DNA from: Mycolicibacterium aromaticivorans JS19b1 = JCM 16368
GTDB taxonomy: Bacteria; Actinomycetota; Actinomycetes; Mycobacteriales; Mycobacteriaceae
Assembly: GCF_000559085.1 (NCBI RefSeq)
Contig: NZ_JALN02000001.1
Coordinates: forward strand, 248,001 to 312,000
Length of the DNA: 64,000 bases
Reading direction: 5' to 3'
In this document: positions 44,807-53,731 of the stretch, in pieces
Position numbering within the stretch: position 1 is the stretch's first letter
How the letters are laid out: the number at the start of each line of letters is the position of its first letter
The notes under the pieces: generated by a model
Database searches by the model: none
The model's input: only the letters and a program-made list of their open reading frames with translations
What the model was told of the DNA's origin: nothing
Translations under genes and position numbers: made by a program

Positions 44807-46168
44807 GTGAATGGGATCGATGTCATGCGGGAAGCACGCGACCGATACCTGGAGTGCTTGTCCACCGTCGATCTCGATGAGCTTTCGCCCGCTGACCGAT
44901 TCGTGGTGCTCGTGGAGTGGGAGTCCGCACTGCGCCAGCAGATCGCGCTCTCTCACGCAGTGATTTCTCGGTTAGAACAGGTCGAAGGTTGCCCGCCGGT
45001 GCCGATCACCTTGGCCGATGCGCTGCGGATCAGCCCGCGAGAGGCCAAACGGCGGATTCGGGATGCCGAACAACTGGCGCCTCGACGAACGTTGACCGGC
45101 GAGCCGCTGCCGCCACTGCTGCCGGAAACCTCGAAGGCATGGCACGAGGGCCGACTCGACAGCGAACACCTGCGGGTGATTCAGAGGTTTTTCCGCGACC
45201 TGCCCGATCACGTGCCGCTCCTCGAGGTCGAGAAAGCCGAGAGGTCATTGGCCGACAAGTCGGCGGTGTTGCGGCCCGATCAGCTCGAGAAAGTGGCCCA
45301 CCGATTGGCCCTGCACCTCAATCCTGTTGGGACATTCTCCGACGAAGACCGGGCCCGTAAACGCGGCTTCGTCTGGTGCGGCGGCCAGCAGCTCGACGGC
45401 ATGAGTGTGGGCCGGGTGATCGCCGACCCCGAGCTGCGGTCGCTAATCGACGCCTGGATGGCGAAGTTCGCCGCACCGGGAATGTGCAATCCGGCCGACG
45501 AGAGCCCGACCACCACCCCAACCGACGAAGTCGCCGAGCGTGATTCCCGCAGCTATGGCCAACGTCAGCACGATGCGCTCAAGGCCCTGCTACGAGTGTC
45601 GTTGGGTGATCCGAAGTTCGGCCAGCACAACGGGTTACCGGTGACGGTGATCGTGTCGGCGACCCTGCAGGACATCCAGGCCAGGACCGGGCATGGGGTC
45701 ACCGCCGCTGGCACGTTGCTGCCGATCTCGGAGGTCATCCGGCTCGGCGCCCACGCATATCACTATCTGGCCCTGTTCGACAAAGTTGATGGCCGCGGAT
45801 TGTGGCTGGGCCGCACCAAACGCGTCGCCTCGGCCGATCAGCGAATCATGTTGCACAGCAAGGAACGTGGCTGCACACGTCCCGGATGCGACGCACCGGG
45901 CTATCTCACCGAGGTGCACCACGTCGATGAATGGGCCGATGGCGGGCTGACCAACATCGACAAGCTCACCCTCGCCTGCCGGCCCGATCACCGGCTACTC
46001 GACCAAGGCTGGAGAACTCGAAAACTCGCCAATGGCGACACGGAGTGGATCCCCCCTCCCGAATTGCCCATGCTGCATGGCGGCACCAACAACGATCACC
46101 ACCCCGAACAACTGCTCGGGAACGACGGCGATACGCCGTCCGAAGACACCGGCGATCCGGCTGCCTGA
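44807..46168 (+). CDS. DUF222/HNH endonuclease-domain protein (13E12 family)
   Basis: A 453-residue member of the actinobacterial DUF222 family with a C-terminal HNH nuclease domain. Zn-type Cys residues are in CTRPGCDAPGYLT, the HNH core is EVHHVDEWADGG, and NIDKLTLACRPDH follows. These genes are multicopy in mycobacteria (REP13E12-related) and often respond to DNA damage. GTG 44807 is preferred over 44783 because the latter lies upstream of the predicted -10 box. The tail after about residue 425 is hydrophilic and rich in His, Asp and Asn. Target DNA unknown. Confidence 0.88.
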   Translation: MNGIDVMREARDRYLECLSTVDLDELSPADRFVVLVEWESALRQQIALSHAVISRLEQVEGCPPVPITLADALRISPREAKRRIRDAEQLAPRRTLTGEPLPPLLPETSKAWHEGRLDSEHLRVIQRFFRDLPDHVPLLEVEKAERSLADKSAVLRPDQLEKVAHRLALHLNPVGTFSDEDRARKRGFVWCGGQQLDGMSVGRVIADPELRSLIDAWMAKFAAPGMCNPADESPTTTPTDEVAERDSRSYGQRQHDALKALLRVSLGDPKFGQHNGLPVTVIVSATLQDIQARTGHGVTAAGTLLPISEVIRLGAHAYHYLALFDKVDGRGLWLGRTKRVASADQRIMLHSKERGCTRPGCDAPGYLTEVHHVDEWADGGLTNIDKLTLACRPDHRLLDQGWRTRKLANGDTEWIPPPELPMLHGGTNNDHHPEQLLGNDGDTPSEDTGDPAA

Positions 46169-46193
46169 TGCGGGGTGTCGGCGAGCGAGCCGC

Positions 46194-46919
46194 CTAGTTG
46201 GTCGCGCCCGCCAGAGCTCGGGCGATGCGTGCCGCCGATGCGGCGACCAGTGGCTGACATCGCTGCGCGAGCACCCGGTCGGAGGTGACCAGTCCGATCG
46301 CGGCACGCGAACCGACCGTGGCAGCCACCGACACCATCGGGCCTGCGTAGTCACCGTGGCGCACGACGACGCGGCGGCGGACCTTGTGCAACTCGCCCCA
46401 CCAGATCGCGTCGGGCTCCCAGCCCTGGACGTAACTCAGCTCGGCGACCACATCTTCGGGCGACAACCCGGCCAGCGCGGCGACGCCCAGCGCCACCCGG
46501 TGGGCCGGGATCCGCACGCCGACCGACGTCGGCACTTGGCGCGCCGACGGACCGCCCAGCTTGTCCAGGTGAACGACCTCGCCGCGGTCGAGCAGGCCAA
46601 GATGCACCACCGCACCGGTGCGCACCTGGAGCTCGTGCAGCACCGGCGCCGCGACTGACCGCAGCCGGACATCGGCACTGTCGCCGGCGCCCCACGCCGA
46701 GGTCCGGGCGCCGAGCCGGTACCCCCGACCCGAATGCGTCAGCCATTGCAGCCGCACCAACTGGTCGAGGATGCGGTGCGTGGTCGAACGCGGCAGATGC
46801 GCCCGCGCGGCGATCTGGTCCAGCGTGAGACCTGCTGACGTGTCGTCGAACGCGTCGATGATGGCCGTGAACCGGTCGAGCATCGAGGCCGGCGCGGTAT
46901 CGGTGAGAGCCGCGGTCAT
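46194..46919 (-). CDS. IclR-family transcriptional regulator
   Basis: A 241-residue regulator. The N-terminal winged helix is LTLDQIAARAHLPRSTTHRI, and the C-terminal IclR effector domain includes GVRIPAHRVALGVAALAGL. ATG 46919 follows a strong AGGAG; the frame extends further upstream as spurious coding. It is divergent from the LLM/SnoaL/SDR group, its probable target. Confidence 0.9.
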   Translation of the reverse strand: MTAALTDTAPASMLDRFTAIIDAFDDTSAGLTLDQIAARAHLPRSTTHRILDQLVRLQWLTHSGRGYRLGARTSAWGAGDSADVRLRSVAAPVLHELQVRTGAVVHLGLLDRGEVVHLDKLGGPSARQVPTSVGVRIPAHRVALGVAALAGLSPEDVVAELSYVQGWEPDAIWWGELHKVRRRVVVRHGDYAGPMVSVAATVGSRAAIGLVTSDRVLAQRCQPLVAASAARIARALAGATN

Positions 46920-46948
46920 CAGCACTCCTGTCCGGTTGGGGAGAATTC

Positions 46949-47018
46949 GTTCTACCGCACCGTAGCGGTCTCGATCACCGGGACGCAAGCATTCGGCCGG
47001 TGTGGCGCCGGTTAGAAC
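46949..47018. promoter_or_regulatory. Inverted repeats in IclR/LLM intergenic region
   Basis: ACCGC-N6-GCGGT lies at 46954-46969. In addition GTTCTACCG (46949-46957) is mirrored by CGGTTAGAAC (47009-47018) with one extra base. Either may be an IclR operator. Confidence 0.35.
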
Positions 47019-47024
47019 AGCACT

Positions 47025-47879
47025 GTGCGGATCGGACTGTCGACGCCGATGGTGATGCAGCTCCCCGGGGTGTCCTCCGCGTGGGAGACCACCGCCGGCG
47101 TCGACGATCTGGCCCGTATCGCCCGCACCGCTGACGAGCTGGGATTCGACCACCTCACCTGCGCCGAGCACGTCGCCGTCCCGGTCGGCGACGGCGCGCA
47201 GCGCGGCGTGACCTACTGGGATCCGCTCTCGACCTTTGGCTTCCTGGCCGCCCACACCACCCGGATCTCGCTGACGACGTCGGTGGTGGTGTTGGGCTAC
47301 CACCACCCGCTGGACATCGCCAAGCGGTTCGGCACGCTGGACCGGCTCAGCGGCGGCCGGCTGGTGCTCGGAGTGGGCGTCGGGTCGCTGGCCCAGGAAT
47401 TCGACCTTCTCGGCGCACCCTTCGACGGCCGCGGTGAACGCGCCGACGATGCGATCCGCGCACTGCGCGCGTCGCTATCGACCACCCGGCCGTCCTACCG
47501 GGGCAGCCACTACAAGTTCGACGGATTCGCCGTCGAGCCCTGCGCCGTGCAGGAGCGGGTGCCGATTCTGGTCGGCGGGCGCACTCTGCGGTCGCTGCGC
47601 CGCGCGGCCGGCCTGGCCGACGGCTGGATACCGTTCGGCCTCAACCCCACCGAGATCGCAGCGATGCTGGCCAAGGCGGATGTACCGCCCGGCTTCGAAG
47701 TGGTGCTGTCGACCGGCCACGCTGTCGACCCCATCGCTGACGCCGACCGAACGGTCAACCGCCTCATGGCGTTACGTGACGTCGGCGCCTCCGCGATCAC
47801 CTGTTCGGTGCGCGCCGACTCCCCCGAGGATTATTGCGACCAGCTCGCGGCGCTCCGGATTCTGGCCGACGAACTGTAG
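47025..47879 (+). CDS. LLM-class (F420-dependent-type) oxidoreductase
   Basis: A 284-residue luciferase-like TIM barrel. It shows ELGFDHLTCAEHVAVP, the strand ISLTTSVVVLGYHHPL, then RLVLGVGVGSLAQEF, and PILVGGRTLRSLRRAAGLADG near the C-terminus, all typical of F420-dependent mycobacterial oxidoreductases rather than FMN luciferases. Start GTG 47025. First of three closely spaced genes with SnoaL-like and SDR proteins, suggesting a small catabolic module. Substrate unknown. Confidence 0.88.
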   Translation: MRIGLSTPMVMQLPGVSSAWETTAGVDDLARIARTADELGFDHLTCAEHVAVPVGDGAQRGVTYWDPLSTFGFLAAHTTRISLTTSVVVLGYHHPLDIAKRFGTLDRLSGGRLVLGVGVGSLAQEFDLLGAPFDGRGERADDAIRALRASLSTTRPSYRGSHYKFDGFAVEPCAVQERVPILVGGRTLRSLRRAAGLADGWIPFGLNPTEIAAMLAKADVPPGFEVVLSTGHAVDPIADADRTVNRLMALRDVGASAITCSVRADSPEDYCDQLAALRILADEL

Positions 47880-47890
47880 AGAGGAAGCCC

Positions 47891-48367
47891 GTGAGTGACA
47901 CCATCGAGAGCCTCGCACGACGCGTGAAAACCCTGGAAGACGAACGCGATATCGCCCGTCTCATCGCCTCCTACGGACCACTCGTCGACTCCGGCGACCC
48001 CGACGCGGTCGCCGCGCTGTGGGCCGTGGACGGCGGCTACGACACCGGTGACTGGCAGATGTCAAGCCGCGACGACGTAGCCGCCATGGTGCGCTCGGAG
48101 GAGCACCGCGGCTTGATCGCCCGCGGCTGCTGCCACTTCTTCGGACCACCCGCGGTCACCGTCGACGGCGACGAGGCCGTCGCGATCTGCCAGTCGATGC
48201 TGCTGGTGCGCCGCGAGTCCCGCGGCTTCGCCGTCGCCCGGGCCGGTGTGCACCTCATCCGCCTGCAACGCGCCGGCCACGGGTGGGAGATCGTCAGTCG
48301 CACCGCGCGCCAGCTCGATGGCAGCGGTCTGGCCGTGGCACTGATCGAGGAAGGACTCGCCCGATGA
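47891..48367 (+). CDS. SnoaL-like/NTF2-fold protein
   Basis: A 158-residue protein with a helical start (IESLARRVKTLEDERDIARLI) and the cone-shaped NTF2-like fold, with ALWAVDGGYDTGDW, HFFGPPAVTVDG and RAGHGWEIVSRTARQLDG. This matches SnoaL-like polyketide cyclase/dehydratase domains. GTG 47891 follows GAGAGGAAG; the longer frame starts inside the LLM gene. Its stop overlaps the SDR start (ATGA). Probably an isomerase or dehydratase in the same short pathway. Confidence 0.82.
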   Translation: MSDTIESLARRVKTLEDERDIARLIASYGPLVDSGDPDAVAALWAVDGGYDTGDWQMSSRDDVAAMVRSEEHRGLIARGCCHFFGPPAVTVDGDEAVAICQSMLLVRRESRGFAVARAGVHLIRLQRAGHGWEIVSRTARQLDGSGLAVALIEEGLAR

Positions 48368-49140
48368 GCGGCGCACTGGAAGGCAAGGTCGCGCTCATCA
48401 CCGGCGCAGGCGCGGGAATCGGCGCGGGCATCGCACGCAGGTTCGCCGACGAAGGAGCCCGCGTTGTCGTGGCCGAATTCGATTCCACGGCAGGCACGTC
48501 GGTGGCCGACGAGATCGGCGGACTGTTCGTCGCCACTGACGTGTCCCAGCGCGATCAGGTGGAGAACGCCGTCGCCGCAGCAATCTCCGAGTACGGGTCG
48601 ATCGACGTCTTGGTGAACAACGCCTGGGGCGGCGGCGGTATCGGCCGGGTGGAGAACAAGACTGACGACGAACTGGCCCACGGTCTTGCCGTCGGCTACT
48701 ACGGCCCGTTCTGGGCGATGCGAAAAGCCTTCGCCCACATGAAAGACCGCGGCTGGGGCCGGGTGATCAACATGTGCAGCCTCAACGGCGTCAACGCCCA
48801 CGTCGGCTCACTGGAATACAACGCCGCCAAAGAGGCACTGCGCACGCTCACCCGCACCGCCGCACGGGAATGGGCGCCGACCGGGGTGACGGTCAACGCC
48901 ATCTGCCCGGCCGCCAAGAGCCAGGCATTCCTGGCGGTGGCCGCGCAGCATCCCGAGATCGCGGCGATCGCCGACGCCGCGAACCCGATGGGACGGATGG
49001 GCGACCCGTACGACGACATCGCCCCCGTCGCAGTGTTTTTGGCGAGCGAGGGCTCGCGCTATCTCACCGGCAACACCCTGTTCGCCGACGGCGGCAGCCA
49101 CATCAACGGTGTGGCCTGGGCCCCCGATCTCGGGGACTAG
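48364..49140 (+). CDS. Short-chain dehydrogenase/reductase
   Basis: A 258-residue SDR with TGAGAGIG at residues 14-21, an Asp ending the second-strand region ([11 protein letters not shown] preference likely), NNAWGGGG in place of NNAG, catalytic Ser in MCSLNGVNA and YNAAK. ATG 48364 overlaps the SnoaL-like stop by 4 nt. It converges on the acyl-CoA dehydrogenase gene with a 4-nt overlap. Likely works with the LLM and SnoaL proteins. Confidence 0.9.
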   Translation: MSGALEGKVALITGAGAGIGAGIARRFADEGARVVVAEFDSTAGTSVADEIGGLFVATDVSQRDQVENAVAAAISEYGSIDVLVNNAWGGGGIGRVENKTDDELAHGLAVGYYGPFWAMRKAFAHMKDRGWGRVINMCSLNGVNAHVGSLEYNAAKEALRTLTRTAAREWAPTGVTVNAICPAAKSQAFLAVAAQHPEIAAIADAANPMGRMGDPYDDIAPVAVFLASEGSRYLTGNTLFADGGSHINGVAWAPDLGD

Positions 49141-50348
49141 CGAAGCGGCAGGCCGGTCAGCGCCCGCGCGATCACCAGTCGCTGAATCTCGCTGGTGCCC
49201 TCGAAGATCGTGAAGATCTTGGCGTCGCGGTGCATCCGCTCCACCGGGTAGTCGCGGGTGTAGCCGTTACCGCCGAGGATCTGGATTGCCTCGTCGGTGA
49301 CGTACACCGCGGTCTCGCTGGCGAACAGCTTGGCCATCGACCCCTCCGCCGACGCGAACGGCTTGTTGTTGCGCATCATCCAGCCTGCCCGCCAGATCAG
49401 CAGTCGGGAGGCGTCGATGCGGCTCTTCATGTCCGCCAGCTTGAAGCCCGTGCCCTGGAAGTCACCGATCGGGCGGCCGAATTGCTCACGCTGGCAGGCG
49501 TATTCGAGCGCGTACTCGTAAGCTGCCCGGGCCACGCCCAGCGCCATCGCGCCGACCGCAGGCCTGGTGCGCTCGAAGGTCGCCATCGCGGCCTGCCCGG
49601 AGGTGCGCTGCCCCTCCCGGGCGCGGGCGATCCGCTGCTCGAACTTCTCCATCCCGCCGAGGATCAGATTGCCTGGCAGACGGACGTTCTCGAGCACCAC
49701 CTCGGCGGTGTGCGAGGCGCGAATACCGTGCTTCTTGAACTTCTGTCCCTGCGAGAAGCCGGGGGTGTTCGGCGGGATGATGAACGTGGCCTGACCGCGG
49801 GTCCCGAGCTCGGGATGGACCGAGGCCACCACGATGTGGACGTTCGCGATGCCGCCGTTGGTGGCCCAGGTCTTGGTGCCGTCCAGCACCCACTCGTCGG
49901 TGGCCTGCTCGTAGCGGGCGCGGGTGCGCACGGCGCCGACGTCGGATCCGGCGCCGGGTTCCGAGGAACAGAACGCCGCCAGGTGCGGATCGCCGGGGGT
50001 GCCGAACATCTCGGGCAGCCAATGGCCCAGCTGCTTGGGAGTGCCGTTGGCGGCCAGCGCGGCGGCGGCCAGCCCGGTACCCAGGATCGACAGCGCGATG
50101 CCGGCGTCGCCCCAGAACAGCTCCTCGAACACGGTGATCATTCCGAGTCCGGACGGTTCGACGGACATCTCCGCGAAAAGCTCAGGGGTGTAGAGGCCCA
50201 CCTTGGCGGCCTCCTGGATGAGCGGCCAGGGGGTTTCTTCGCGCTCGTCCCACTCGGCGGCTGCGGGTCGCACCACCTCGGCGGCGAACTGGTGCACCCA
50301 GTCGCGGACGGTTACGACTTCTTCTGGCAGTTCAAGGGAGAAAGTCAT
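49137..50348 (-). CDS. Acyl-CoA dehydrogenase (FadE type)
   Basis: A 403-residue FAD enzyme introducing a 2,3-double bond in an acyl-CoA. The core is visible as [20 protein letters not shown] and [20 protein letters not shown]. The C-terminal domain carries [20 protein letters not shown] and the catalytic Glu in [14 protein letters not shown]. Mycobacteria have many fadE genes, so no number is given. A near-perfect palindrome lies about 83 bp upstream. Confidence 0.93.
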   Translation of the reverse strand: MTFSLELPEEVVTVRDWVHQFAAEVVRPAAAEWDEREETPWPLIQEAAKVGLYTPELFAEMSVEPSGLGMITVFEELFWGDAGIALSILGTGLAAAALAANGTPKQLGHWLPEMFGTPGDPHLAAFCSSEPGAGSDVGAVRTRARYEQATDEWVLDGTKTWATNGGIANVHIVVASVHPELGTRGQATFIIPPNTPGFSQGQKFKKHGIRASHTAEVVLENVRLPGNLILGGMEKFEQRIARAREGQRTSGQAAMATFERTRPAVGAMALGVARAAYEYALEYACQREQFGRPIGDFQGTGFKLADMKSRIDASRLLIWRAGWMMRNNKPFASAEGSMAKLFASETAVYVTDEAIQILGGNGYTRDYPVERMHRDAKIFTIFEGTSEIQRLVIARALTGLPLR

Positions 50349-50430
50349 GGCTGTGCAGGCTCCGGATCAAGTCGTACCGCGTCGGCCGCACCAAGTGACG
50401 ACGACCAGACTGCAGTCGGCGGTAAATCTC

Positions 50431-50449
50431 GTACAGTGAACGACTGTAC
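50431..50449. promoter_or_regulatory. 19-bp palindrome upstream of the acyl-CoA dehydrogenase gene
   Basis: GTACAGT-N5-ACTGTAC is a perfect 7-bp inverted repeat. Each arm holds TACAGT on one strand, a TAnnnT -10 match, so a bound repressor would cover the promoter. It lies in the 151-bp gap between the acyl-CoA dehydrogenase and DUF3097 genes, which otherwise shows nothing else I can identify. No regulator gene is next to it. Confidence 0.55.
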
Positions 50450-50499
50450 ACCGAGCGCGTACCGATCGGACCTGCGACATTCGTCACACGTTCGGTAAA

Positions 50500-51336
50500 T
50501 CACGCAGGCTGTGTCACGAAGTCGATGAGTTCCTCCACCCGGCCGATCAGCTCGGGCTCCAGATCAGTCCAATCCCGCACCGACGAACGGATCCGCTGCC
50601 ACGCCCGCGCGATGTCGGCCTGATCCTTGTGCGGCCAGCGCAGCGCGGCGCAGATCCCGTGCTTCCATTCGACGTCTCGTGGGATCGACGGCCACGCCCG
50701 CAACCCGACGCGCTCAGGCTTGACCGCCTGCCAGATGTCCACATACGGATGGCCGACCACCAACGTGTGGTCCCCACCGGGACCGCGCCGGACGGCGTCG
50801 GCGATGCGGGCCTCCTTGGACCCGGACACCAGGTGATCGACCAGGACACCGAGCCGGCGACCTGGACCTGGCCGGAAGTCGGCCACGATGCCGGCGAGAT
50901 CGTCGACGCCGCCGAGATATTCGACGACGACGCCCTCGACCCGCAAGTCCTCACCCCACACCTGTTCGACGAGCTCGGCGTCGTGTCGGCCTTCGACGTA
51001 GATGCGGCTCGCAAGCGCGACCTTGGCGCGGGTGTCGGCCACCTTCACCGAGCCGGATTTCGTGCGTTGCGCGGCGGGCGCCTGCCGACGCAGCCCGGTC
51101 AGGATCACCGGCCTGCCCTCGAACAAGAAGCCCGGCCCCAGCGGAAACACCCGCCGACGGCCGTTGCGGTCCTCGAGCTCGACCCGCGATCCCTCGACGC
51201 CGACCACCGCGCCGACGAACCCTGACTGCGGGTCCTCGACGACCATTCCGAGCTCGACGGCCTGCTCGGTCGAGCGGCTTCGGTTCGAGGTGTGCGGGTT
51301 GTTGGCCAGTACGTCGGCGCCATAGCGATCAGCCAC
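50500..51336 (-). CDS. DUF3097 protein
   Basis: A 278-residue actinobacterial protein of the DUF3097 family. It opens VADRYGADVLA and has a small beta-rich N-terminal region (VEDPQSGFVGAVVGVEG). A Toprim-like second half follows, with ASRIYVEGRHDAELVEQVWG, LGVLVDHLVSGSKEARIAD and TLVVGHPYVDIW, whose Glu and Asp residues resemble a Toprim metal site. The Toprim reading is my inference. GTG 51336 matches the usual start; the frame continues far upstream as antisense to the hydrolase gene. Function unknown. Confidence 0.8.
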   Translation of the reverse strand: MADRYGADVLANNPHTSNRSRSTEQAVELGMVVEDPQSGFVGAVVGVEGSRVELEDRNGRRRVFPLGPGFLFEGRPVILTGLRRQAPAAQRTKSGSVKVADTRAKVALASRIYVEGRHDAELVEQVWGEDLRVEGVVVEYLGGVDDLAGIVADFRPGPGRRLGVLVDHLVSGSKEARIADAVRRGPGGDHTLVVGHPYVDIWQAVKPERVGLRAWPSIPRDVEWKHGICAALRWPHKDQADIARAWQRIRSSVRDWTDLEPELIGRVEELIDFVTQPA

Positions 51337-51423
51337 CCGGCGATCGTAGGGGCCGCCGCCGCCAATGCGGCCCTGCCGCGCGGCGCGTCGGCATATCCTC
51401 TCGGCAACAAAAGGGAGTCGTCG

Positions 51424-52656
51424 ATGGTGCTCAAAGTTGCAGTGTCCCCGGACATGATGGGCGGCGACGTCGACGAGGGGTACGGCAAGGTCGCCGACGC
51501 CTTCCGGGCGAATCTGGCGTCCGGCAAGGAGATCGGCGCCGCCGTGGCGGTGTACCGCGACGGCGTCAAGGTCGTCGACCTGTGGGGTGGCTATCGCGAC
51601 GGAACAGCGAAGGCACCATGGCAGGCCGACACGATGGTCAACATGTTCTCCACGACCAAGGGCGTCACCGCGATGGCCGTCGCTGTGGCGGTCTCGAAGG
51701 GGATGCTGTCCTACGACGCCAAGGTCGCGGACTACTGGCCGGAGTTCGCCCAGGCCGGTAAGGGTGACGTTACGCTGCGCCAGCTGCTGGCTCATCAGGC
51801 CGGGTTGTGTGCGCTCACCCCGGCACCGAGCCTGGCCGATATCGCCGACCCGGACCGGCTCGCTCCGATCCTGGCCCGCCAGGCGCCGGCCTGGCGGCCG
51901 GGCACCCGGCACGGCTATCACGCGATCACGTTGGGCTGGTACCAATCCGAGTTGATTCGCCGGGCCGACCCGGCGGGCCGCACGGTGGGCCGCTTCCTGG
52001 CCGACGAGATCGCCGCGCCGTTGGGGCTGGATCTGCACATCGGCCTACCCGCCGAAGTCGACCGCGGCCGGGTCGCGCACCTGCATCAATGGAAACGGGC
52101 CGAATCGCTGCTGCACCTCAACGTGATGCCGGCCGGTTTCGCGCTGGCCGCGCTGAACCCGGTGGGACTCGCCGCCCGGGCCACCGGCGTGCCCAGCGAC
52201 GTCAAACCGTGGGACGGCGACTACAACCGCGACGAGGTACGCGCAGTGGAAATGCCGTCGAGTAACGGGATCGGGACGGCCCGCGCGGTGGCCCGGCTCT
52301 ACGGCGCGGCTGCCGCCGGCGGTGCCGACCTCGGCCTGACCGACGCAGTTCTGGACGACCTCACCAGCCCTGCCTCGACACCCAGCGGCGGGATCCGTGA
52401 CCGGGTGATGAACGTCAAGATCCTGTACTCACTGGGGTTCTGCAAGCCGGTGCCGATGGTGCAGTTCGGGTCTTCCGACAAGGCTTTCGGCACACCGGGT
52501 TTCGGCGGATCATTCGGGTTCGCCGACCCCGACACCGGCGTCGGCTTCGGCTACGTCATGAATCGCCTGGGCTTCCACCTGGCCAGCGATCCACGCGAAC
52601 TGGCTTTGCGGCAGGCGGTGTTCCGCGACGTTCTCGGCGTACGCCCGCAGTCCTAG
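51424..52656 (+). CDS. Beta-lactamase-fold esterase (LipP/family VIII type)
   Basis: A 410-residue serine hydrolase. The SxxK motif is STTK in NMFSTTKGVTAMA near residue 77, the Tyr motif is in TRHGYHAITLGWY, and a late Gly-rich GTPGFGGSFGFADP replaces the KTG box. No signal peptide is seen. Such proteins are often annotated as lipase or esterase in mycobacteria. ATG 51424 follows AAAGGGAG; upstream codons are spurious. It ends 2 nt from the convergent metallopeptidase gene. Confidence 0.87.
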   Translation: MVLKVAVSPDMMGGDVDEGYGKVADAFRANLASGKEIGAAVAVYRDGVKVVDLWGGYRDGTAKAPWQADTMVNMFSTTKGVTAMAVAVAVSKGMLSYDAKVADYWPEFAQAGKGDVTLRQLLAHQAGLCALTPAPSLADIADPDRLAPILARQAPAWRPGTRHGYHAITLGWYQSELIRRADPAGRTVGRFLADEIAAPLGLDLHIGLPAEVDRGRVAHLHQWKRAESLLHLNVMPAGFALAALNPVGLAARATGVPSDVKPWDGDYNRDEVRAVEMPSSNGIGTARAVARLYGAAAAGGADLGLTDAVLDDLTSPASTPSGGIRDRVMNVKILYSLGFCKPVPMVQFGSSDKAFGTPGFGGSFGFADPDTGVGFGYVMNRLGFHLASDPRELALRQAVFRDVLGVRPQS

Positions 52657-52657
52657 C

Positions 52658-53731
52658 TCAGTTCTGCTGCTGCTGACCGCCGACGGCCGCGTCCAGCTTG
52701 GTCGGCGAGGATGTCACCTCGTCGATGACGGTGTGGATGAACCGCATCTTCTCAAGCACGGGCACCGGGAGGACGAACGGATACAGGTCGTCTTTGCCCA
52801 TCGACCGGTTCACCATGTTCAGCGACCACGCCAACGGCAGCCACATCTCGAGGATGTTGTCGAATCCGCTGGGCCCCAACACTCGTCGCTCATAGGTTGC
52901 ATTGGCCGGGGCGATACCGAACGCGGCGGCGGTGTCCAGGGTGTCGCGGATGTGCAGGTAGTGCGCGAACGTCTCGGCCCAGTCCTCGGCCGCATGCATG
53001 GTGGCGTAGGAGGATACGTAGTTCTCCTCCCACCCGGGTGGCGCGCCTTGGCTGTAGTGCCGGTCCAGTGCCTCCTGGTAGTCGGCGTCCGGGTCGCCGA
53101 ACAGCTCATTGAAGCGCTCCAGGTACGCCGGGGAGGTGCCGACCAGTCGATAGAAGTAGTAATGACCGACCTCATGGCGGAAGTGTCCGAGCAGCGTGCG
53201 GTAGGGCTCGTCCATCGAGGTGCGCAGCTGCTCGCGGTGCACATCATCGCCTTCGGCGAGATCCAGTGTGATCAGACCATTGTCGTGGCCGGTGAACACC
53301 TTCTCGTTGGCGCTGGACAACAAGTCGAAGGCCAACCCGTACTCCGGGTCCTCGTCGCGGCCGACGATCGGCAGCTTGAGTTCGTGCAGTTCGGCGATGA
53401 GGCGTCGCTTGGCACGTTCGGCCAGCGCAAAGGCGGCCAGCGCAGGACCGTCGTTGTCGTTGGGCCGGGTTCGCGTGAGGCGGCAGGACGCGCACAACAG
53501 CCGGACCGGTTCCACATGAACCAGCCAATTGCATTCGGCCAGATGCAGATTCGCGCACAACTGGAATTCGGCGGCGTCGACCGCGCCACCGTGTTCACTC
53601 TCCTCACCGGAGGCGATCACCAGAAACGCCATATCGTCCAACGAGAATCCGACCGAGCTCCCGCACGACAGGCAGACCGAGTTCTCGAACGCCAGATGCT
53701 GCCCGCAGTTGGGGCAGATGAAGTCACGCAT
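52658..53731 (-). CDS. Zinc-ribbon HExxH metallopeptidase-like protein (Rv2568c-like)
   Basis: A 357-residue protein with two likely zinc sites and a catalytic metal motif. The N-terminus has a four-Cys ribbon (ICPNCGQHL and VCLSCGSSVG), and a further CASC pair follows near residue 82. HExxH is in GHFRHEVGHYYFYRL near residue 187, with a possible third ligand downstream (NELFGDPDADYQ or HAAEDWAETFAHYL). Its ATG overlaps the transglutaminase gene by 8 nt. The family is commonly called zinc-binding metallopeptidase. The substrate may be the product of its neighbours. Confidence 0.85.
   Translation of the reverse strand: MRDFICPNCGQHLAFENSVCLSCGSSVGFSLDDMAFLVIASGEESEHGGAVDAAEFQLCANLHLAECNWLVHVEPVRLLCASCRLTRTRPNDNDGPALAAFALAERAKRRLIAELHELKLPIVGRDEDPEYGLAFDLLSSANEKVFTGHDNGLITLDLAEGDDVHREQLRTSMDEPYRTLLGHFRHEVGHYYFYRLVGTSPAYLERFNELFGDPDADYQEALDRHYSQGAPPGWEENYVSSYATMHAAEDWAETFAHYLHIRDTLDTAAAFGIAPANATYERRVLGPSGFDNILEMWLPLAWSLNMVNRSMGKDDLYPFVLPVPVLEKMRFIHTVIDEVTSSPTKLDAAVGGQQQQN

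Noticed and set aside
49137..50348. Control of the acyl-CoA dehydrogenase gene by the nearby IclR
   Set aside because: The IclR gene is 2 kb away, divergent from other targets, and the palindrome here does not resemble the repeats beside iclR.
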